From Mycobacterium aquaticum (GTDB lineage Bacteria; Actinomycetota; Actinomycetes; Mycobacteriales; Mycobacteriaceae): a stretch of DNA of 64,000 nt. Below the pieces are notes generated by a model, which was not told where the DNA came from, ran no database searches, and saw only the letters and a program-made list of their open reading frames with translations. The first letter of the stretch is position 1. Every line of letters starts with the position of its first letter. The DNA lies in contig NZ_MVHF01000013.1 of assembly GCF_002086485.1 (NCBI RefSeq), forward strand, positions 81,079-145,078, read 5' to 3'. Positions 60,472-64,000 of the stretch are shown here, piece by piece. The position numbers and the translations under genes were made by a program.

Positions 60472-62391
60472 CTACTTCTTCAGCGGGGCGCTCAGGTCGT
60501 AGACCGTGTCCGAGCCCACCTTGGTCGAGGTGAAGTTCGCCTTCACCCAGTCGGTGATGTCGGTGTGCGAATTGTTGCCGAAGAAGCCTCCGCCGTGGTC
60601 CTTGGGCTCCGGGAGGATGTAGTAGCTGATCTGCCGATCGGCGACATAGGCTTGGAACTGTTCCAGCGTCGGCACCGGATCGCTACCGGTGAAGCCACCG
60701 ATCGCCATGACCGCAGTGTCGGTGGACAACTCGAGGTTCGCCGCCGCCGACGAACGGTTGATGGCCGCCGACCACTTGGTGGTGGTGCCCCGCAACATCG
60801 AATCGACACCAGGGTTGTCGGTGAACCACCCGTGCCCGTGGCTGTCATCGGGATCAGCCGGTCCGACACTCGGGCCGCCGCCGGTGTGCGGCTGACCGAG
60901 AGTCGCCACGGTGTACGCCGTCGTCCCGGCGAACGCGCCGATCAGTGCCGCGGCCAGTGCGGCGACCGCAATACCGCGACTGCCGGCACGCAAGCCCCAC
61001 AGCAGAGCCACGGTGGCCAGCACAGCCACCGCGAGGATGGCCCACCGCAGTGGCGGCAGCCAGGACGCGTTGCGGCCGAGGATCCAGAAACTCCACACGC
61101 CGGTTCCCAGAAGCATTGCCACCAAACCGATCTGCCCCAACCGGTCGGCGCGGCGACGCCACATCTCGTGCATGCCGATGGCGAACATCGCGGCAACGGC
61201 CGGGGCCAGCGAAAGGCAGTAGTACGGGTGCACGTTGGTCTTCATGAAGCTCAGCACCAGCCCGTCGACCACCAGCCAGGTGCCGAACAGGATGGCTCCG
61301 GCCCGCACGATGTCGGTGCGCGGCGCCCGCCCGCGCGACACCAGCACCAGTACCACCGCGAGCAGCGCCGCGGGGACGAGCCAGCCGATCTCGAAACCGA
61401 ACTCGCCGGTGAACAGCCGTGGCAGGCCCTGGACCTGGTTGCCCCAGCCGCCGAAACCGCCGTGATGCTGGGCGGCAGCGGCGCCCGGGCCACTCGCCGG
61501 ATCGGGTGTCGGGTGGGCGCCTGGCTTCATGCCGTAGTGGTTGTGGCCCAGTACGCGACCGAACCCGTTGTAGCCCAACACCAGGTTCATGAAGTTGTTG
61601 TCGGTCGAACCGGCGAGGTACGGCCGCGAGGACGCCGGCCAGATCAGGGTGAGCAGCACAAACCAGCCCGACGACACGACAAAGGCGACCAGCGAGCCCA
61701 GCAGGTGCAGCAACCGTCGGCGCATCACGACGGGTGCGGCGATCAGATAGACCAGCCCGATGGCGGGCATGACCATCAGACCCTCGAGCATCTTGGCCAG
61801 GAAGGCGAACCCGAGCGCGACGCCTGCGAGCGCCATCCAGCGTGCGCCGGATCCCCCGAGGGCGCGCACCGCGCAATACGCAGCGGCGGTCATCAACAGC
61901 ACCATCACCGCGTCGGGGTTGTTGAACCGGAACATCAACGCCGTCACCGGCATGAGCGCCAGCGCGGCACCGGCCAGCAGCGCGGCGCGGGGCCCGCTGA
62001 TGCGACGCACGGTCGCGTACAGCAGCCACACCGCTGCGACGGCCATCAGCGCTTCGGGGACGAGCATGCTTGCGCTGCTGAAGCCGAACAGCTGGCCTGA
62101 CAGCGCCATCACCCACTGCGAGACCGGGGGCTTGTCCACGGTGATGAAGTTGTTGGAGTCCAGCGACCCGAACAGCAGGGCTTCCCAGTTCTTCGAGCCG
62201 GCCTGCGCCGCGGCGGCGTAGAACTCGTTGCCCATCCCGTTGACAGTGATGTTCCACAGGTAGGCCACCGCGGTGCCGACCAGCAGAAGCGGTAACGCCA
62301 GTCGCTCGGCCGACGCGCGACCCCAGCGAACCCGGCGCGGCTGCGGACCGGGATCGACGGCAGCGGGATCGTCTTCGAGAGTCGTTGTCAC
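60472..62391 (-). CDS. Glycosyltransferase family 39 / ArnT-like membrane protein (YkcB type)
   Basis: A 639-residue protein with about 11-12 membrane helices. The acidic lumenal loop contains GNEFYAAAAQAGSKNWEALLFGSLDSNNFITVDKPPVSQW, typical of PMT/ArnT-like transferases that use polyprenyl-phosphate sugars. A large C-terminal extracytoplasmic domain ends with SYYILPEPKDHGGGFFGNN. The acceptor is unknown; a cell-envelope glycan is likely. The GTG start at 62391 gives MTTTLEDD. The 178 bp between it and yebC hold nothing I could identify. Confidence 0.87.
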   Translation of the reverse strand: MTTTLEDDPAAVDPGPQPRRVRWGRASAERLALPLLLVGTAVAYLWNITVNGMGNEFYAAAAQAGSKNWEALLFGSLDSNNFITVDKPPVSQWVMALSGQLFGFSSASMLVPEALMAVAAVWLLYATVRRISGPRAALLAGAALALMPVTALMFRFNNPDAVMVLLMTAAAYCAVRALGGSGARWMALAGVALGFAFLAKMLEGLMVMPAIGLVYLIAAPVVMRRRLLHLLGSLVAFVVSSGWFVLLTLIWPASSRPYLAGSTDNNFMNLVLGYNGFGRVLGHNHYGMKPGAHPTPDPASGPGAAAAQHHGGFGGWGNQVQGLPRLFTGEFGFEIGWLVPAALLAVVLVLVSRGRAPRTDIVRAGAILFGTWLVVDGLVLSFMKTNVHPYYCLSLAPAVAAMFAIGMHEMWRRRADRLGQIGLVAMLLGTGVWSFWILGRNASWLPPLRWAILAVAVLATVALLWGLRAGSRGIAVAALAAALIGAFAGTTAYTVATLGQPHTGGGPSVGPADPDDSHGHGWFTDNPGVDSMLRGTTTKWSAAINRSSAAANLELSTDTAVMAIGGFTGSDPVPTLEQFQAYVADRQISYYILPEPKDHGGGFFGNNSHTDITDWVKANFTSTKVGSDTVYDLSAPLKK

Positions 62392-62489
62392 ACGACCATT
62401 AAGACCTGCCCCGATTTGCCGAACCTATGTATCCGCCGGGGACTTCCTGTGTCCCGCCCCTGGCCCAGGTCAGCGGCTTGTAAGGACGG

Positions 62490-63071
62490 TCACAACGAGT
62501 CAACGAACAGCTTGTGGATGCGAAGGTCGCCGGTCATCTCCGGATGAAACGACGTCGCGAGCATCGCCCCCTGGCGCACCGCCACGATGTGGTCGGCGGC
62601 CCGGGCCAGCACCTGCACGTCGGGTCCGACGCGTTCGACCCACGGCGCGCGGATGAAGACCGCGTGCACCTGGCTGTCGAGACCTTCGAAGTCGATGTCA
62701 CCTTCGAAGGAGTCCACCTGGCGGCCGAACGCGTTGCGGCGCACGGTCATGTCGATGCCCTTGAGCGGCAGCGCGGCGCGTCCCTCGACTCCGGCGTCGG
62801 CGATCTCGGTGGCCAGCAGGATCATCCCCGCACAGGACCCGTAGCAGGGCAAACCTTCGGCGATGCGTGCCCGTAGCGGTTCCAGCAGGTCGAATTCGCG
62901 CAGCAGATGGCTCATCGCGGTGGATTCCCCGCCGGGTATCACCAGCGCGTCGACGGCGTCGAGCTCGGCGAGCCGGCGCACCGTGCTCGCGTCGGCCCCT
63001 GCGGCGCGCAGGGCAGCCAGATGTTCCCTGGTGTCGCCCTGAAGGGCGAGCACTCCTACGTGCTTGGTCAT
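62490..63071 (-). CDS. pdxT: Pyridoxal 5'-phosphate synthase glutaminase subunit PdxT
   Basis: A 193-residue class I glutamine amidotransferase. GVLALQGDTREHLAAL begins the protein, VIPGGESTAMSHLLR follows, the nucleophile is Cys80 (CYGSCAGMI), and His176-x-Glu178 lies in SFHPEMTGD. It supplies ammonia to PdxS for PLP synthesis. The ATG at 63071 overlaps the tesB stop (ATGA) and GGAAGGA lies upstream. Confidence 0.96.
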   Translation of the reverse strand: MTKHVGVLALQGDTREHLAALRAAGADASTVRRLAELDAVDALVIPGGESTAMSHLLREFDLLEPLRARIAEGLPCYGSCAGMILLATEIADAGVEGRAALPLKGIDMTVRRNAFGRQVDSFEGDIDFEGLDSQVHAVFIRAPWVERVGPDVQVLARAADHIVAVRQGAMLATSFHPEMTGDLRIHKLFVDSL

Positions 63072-63916
63072 TTTCCTTCCGAAGGCGTGAAATCCCGCTG
63101 GTAGCGGGTCAGCCCCTCTTGCATCACGGCGGCGACCATCGCGCCGTCCCGGTTGAATATCTTGCCCTGCGTCAGTGACCGACCCCCGCACGCCGACGGC
63201 GACGACTGGTCGTAGAGCAGCCACTCGTCGGCGCGGAAGGGCCGCATGAACCACATGGCGTGGTCCAGGGAGGCCACCATCAGGTGCTTGCGCACGTCGA
63301 GGTGGTGCACCTGCGCGGAGCCCAGCAAGGTCAGATCGCTCATATAGGCCAGCGCGCAGATGTGCAACACGTGATCGTCGGGCAGCGGGTCCCGGTGGCG
63401 GAACCACACCTGCTGCTGGGAAGCCTTGCCGGGCAGCGTGCTCACCTGGTCGCGCGGCACGATCCGCACGTCCCACTCGGCGAACTGGGCGAACCCGGCG
63501 TCATCGAACGCTCCCCCGGACCGGAAACCGGGCAGGTCGTCCGGCGGCGGCGCTTCGGGCATCGCGTCCTGGTGTTCGATCCCGGTCTGGTCGGTCTGGA
63601 ACGAGGCCGACATCGAGAAGATCGTCTCGCCGTGCTGGATCGCGCTCACACGACGCGTGCAGAACGAGCCGCCGTCGCGGATGCGCTCAACCAGATACAC
63701 CGACGGCGAACGGGCGTCACCCGGCCGCAGGAAGTACCCGTGCAGTGAGTGCACGTGAAAGCGCGGGTCGACGGTCCGTACCGCGGAGACCAGCGACTGA
63801 CCGGCTACGTGACCACCGAATGTGCGCTGCAGAAAGCCTGATTCCGGGCTGAACACGCCACCGCGGTAGATGTTGACCTCGAGTTGCTCGAGGTCAAGGA
63901 TCTCCTCAATTGCCAC
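63068..63916 (-). CDS. tesB: Acyl-CoA thioesterase II
   Basis: A 282-residue double-hotdog thioesterase. LEQLEVNIYRGGVFSPESG begins it, then TFGGHVAGQSLVSAV and HSLHGYFLRPGD. A second hotdog half follows with LDHAMWFMRPFRADEWLLYDQ and TRYQRDFTPSEGK. It hydrolyses medium or long acyl-CoA. It sits between pdxS and pdxT, a conserved mycobacterial order (tesB2, Rv2605c). The GTG start is at 63916. Confidence 0.94.
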   Translation of the reverse strand: MAIEEILDLEQLEVNIYRGGVFSPESGFLQRTFGGHVAGQSLVSAVRTVDPRFHVHSLHGYFLRPGDARSPSVYLVERIRDGGSFCTRRVSAIQHGETIFSMSASFQTDQTGIEHQDAMPEAPPPDDLPGFRSGGAFDDAGFAQFAEWDVRIVPRDQVSTLPGKASQQQVWFRHRDPLPDDHVLHICALAYMSDLTLLGSAQVHHLDVRKHLMVASLDHAMWFMRPFRADEWLLYDQSSPSACGGRSLTQGKIFNRDGAMVAAVMQEGLTRYQRDFTPSEGK

Positions 63917-63925
63917 CTGTCGTGT

Positions 63926-64000
63926 TTACCAGCCGCGTTCGGCGAGCCTGTGTGGTTGGGGGATGTCGTCGACGTTGATGCCGACCATGGCCTCGCCCAG
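63926..64000 (-). CDS. pdxS: Pyridoxal 5'-phosphate synthase subunit PdxS, C-terminal end (partial)
   Basis: The last 24 codons and stop (TAA 63928-63926) of a gene running off the right edge. The translation LGEAMVGINVDDIPQPHRLAERGW is the conserved PdxS C-terminus. PdxS makes PLP from ribose 5-phosphate, glyceraldehyde 3-phosphate and ammonia from PdxT. It is 9 bp upstream of tesB, completing the pdxS-tesB-pdxT operon. Confidence 0.92.
   Translation of the reverse strand: MGEAMVGINVDDIPQPHRLAERGW

Noticed and set aside
60034..62100. Plus-strand open frame of about 688 codons opposite yebC and the GT39-type gene
   Set aside because: It spans the gap between two real minus-strand genes and has low-complexity His/Arg/Gly composition typical of shadow frames.

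Overview
The window is a high-GC actinobacterial chromosome segment from a rapidly growing mycobacterium (Mycolicibacterium / M. smegmatis-like). The right-hand core follows, from memory, the Mycobacterium tuberculosis order Rv2578c-hisS-Rv2581c-ppiB-relA-apt-Rv2585c-secF-secD-yajC-gabT-fadD9-ruvB-ruvA-ruvC-yebC-pdxT-tesB2-pdxS. Other mycobacterial marks are a mycofactocin-type SDR, an F420/LLM oxidoreductase, full-length carboxylic acid reductases, and a ruvC promoter carrying both a LexA box and a RecA-NDp (PafBC-type) motif. No rRNA, tRNA, CRISPR, transposase or phage genes were seen.

Region by region. 1-2.2 kb: a DUF885 metallopeptidase-like protein and a DinB-fold protein. 2.2-11 kb: a catabolic block with a TetR regulator, a flavin (Baeyer-Villiger-like) monooxygenase, a mycofactocin-type SDR, a TesB-like thioesterase, an LLM oxidoreductase, an amidohydrolase and two adjacent acyl-CoA dehydrogenases. 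It looks like oxidation of a cyclic or branched alcohol/ketone to acyl-CoA intermediates. 11-13 kb: an SRPBCC gene broken by one nonsense codon, then a TetR gene overlapping a haloalkane dehalogenase. 13-21.2 kb: a radical SAM protein, then a LacI regulator divergent from a tight five-gene operon (nitrilase-family hydrolase, membrane protein, amidase, class I fumarase, alpha/beta hydrolase). This operon is the best candidate here for an undescribed catabolic system. 21-24.8 kb: a methyltransferase, a secreted protein and an NCS1-like permease with a cysteine-rich tail.

24.8-29.8 kb: hisS, an MBL-fold hydrolase, two tandem cyclophilins and a truncated SecD-like ectodomain protein. 29.8-37.6 kb: an N-heterocycle/ureide-type cluster with an NCS1 permease, PucR regulator, polysaccharide-deacetylase-fold hydrolase, old-yellow-enzyme homologue, DUF1989 protein, flavin reductase and MFS transporter. 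Its two divergent promoter regions share a TGGATGTTT-type motif. 37.6-45.8 kb: the minus-strand housekeeping run relA-apt-lipoprotein-secF-secD-yajC. 46-55.6 kb: gabT, a small membrane protein, and two tandem carboxylic acid reductase genes that share an upstream element and a nearly identical patch in the reductase domain. 55.7-64 kb: a DUF1304 protein, ruvCAB, an NAD-binding protein, yebC, a GT39-type glycosyltransferase, pdxT, tesB and the last 24 codons of pdxS.

Many genes overlap by ATGA or GTGA, so operons are easy to read. Several convergent junctions carry strong hairpins. Two of these (5.25 kb and 55.65 kb) are copies of one dispersed palindromic repeat.
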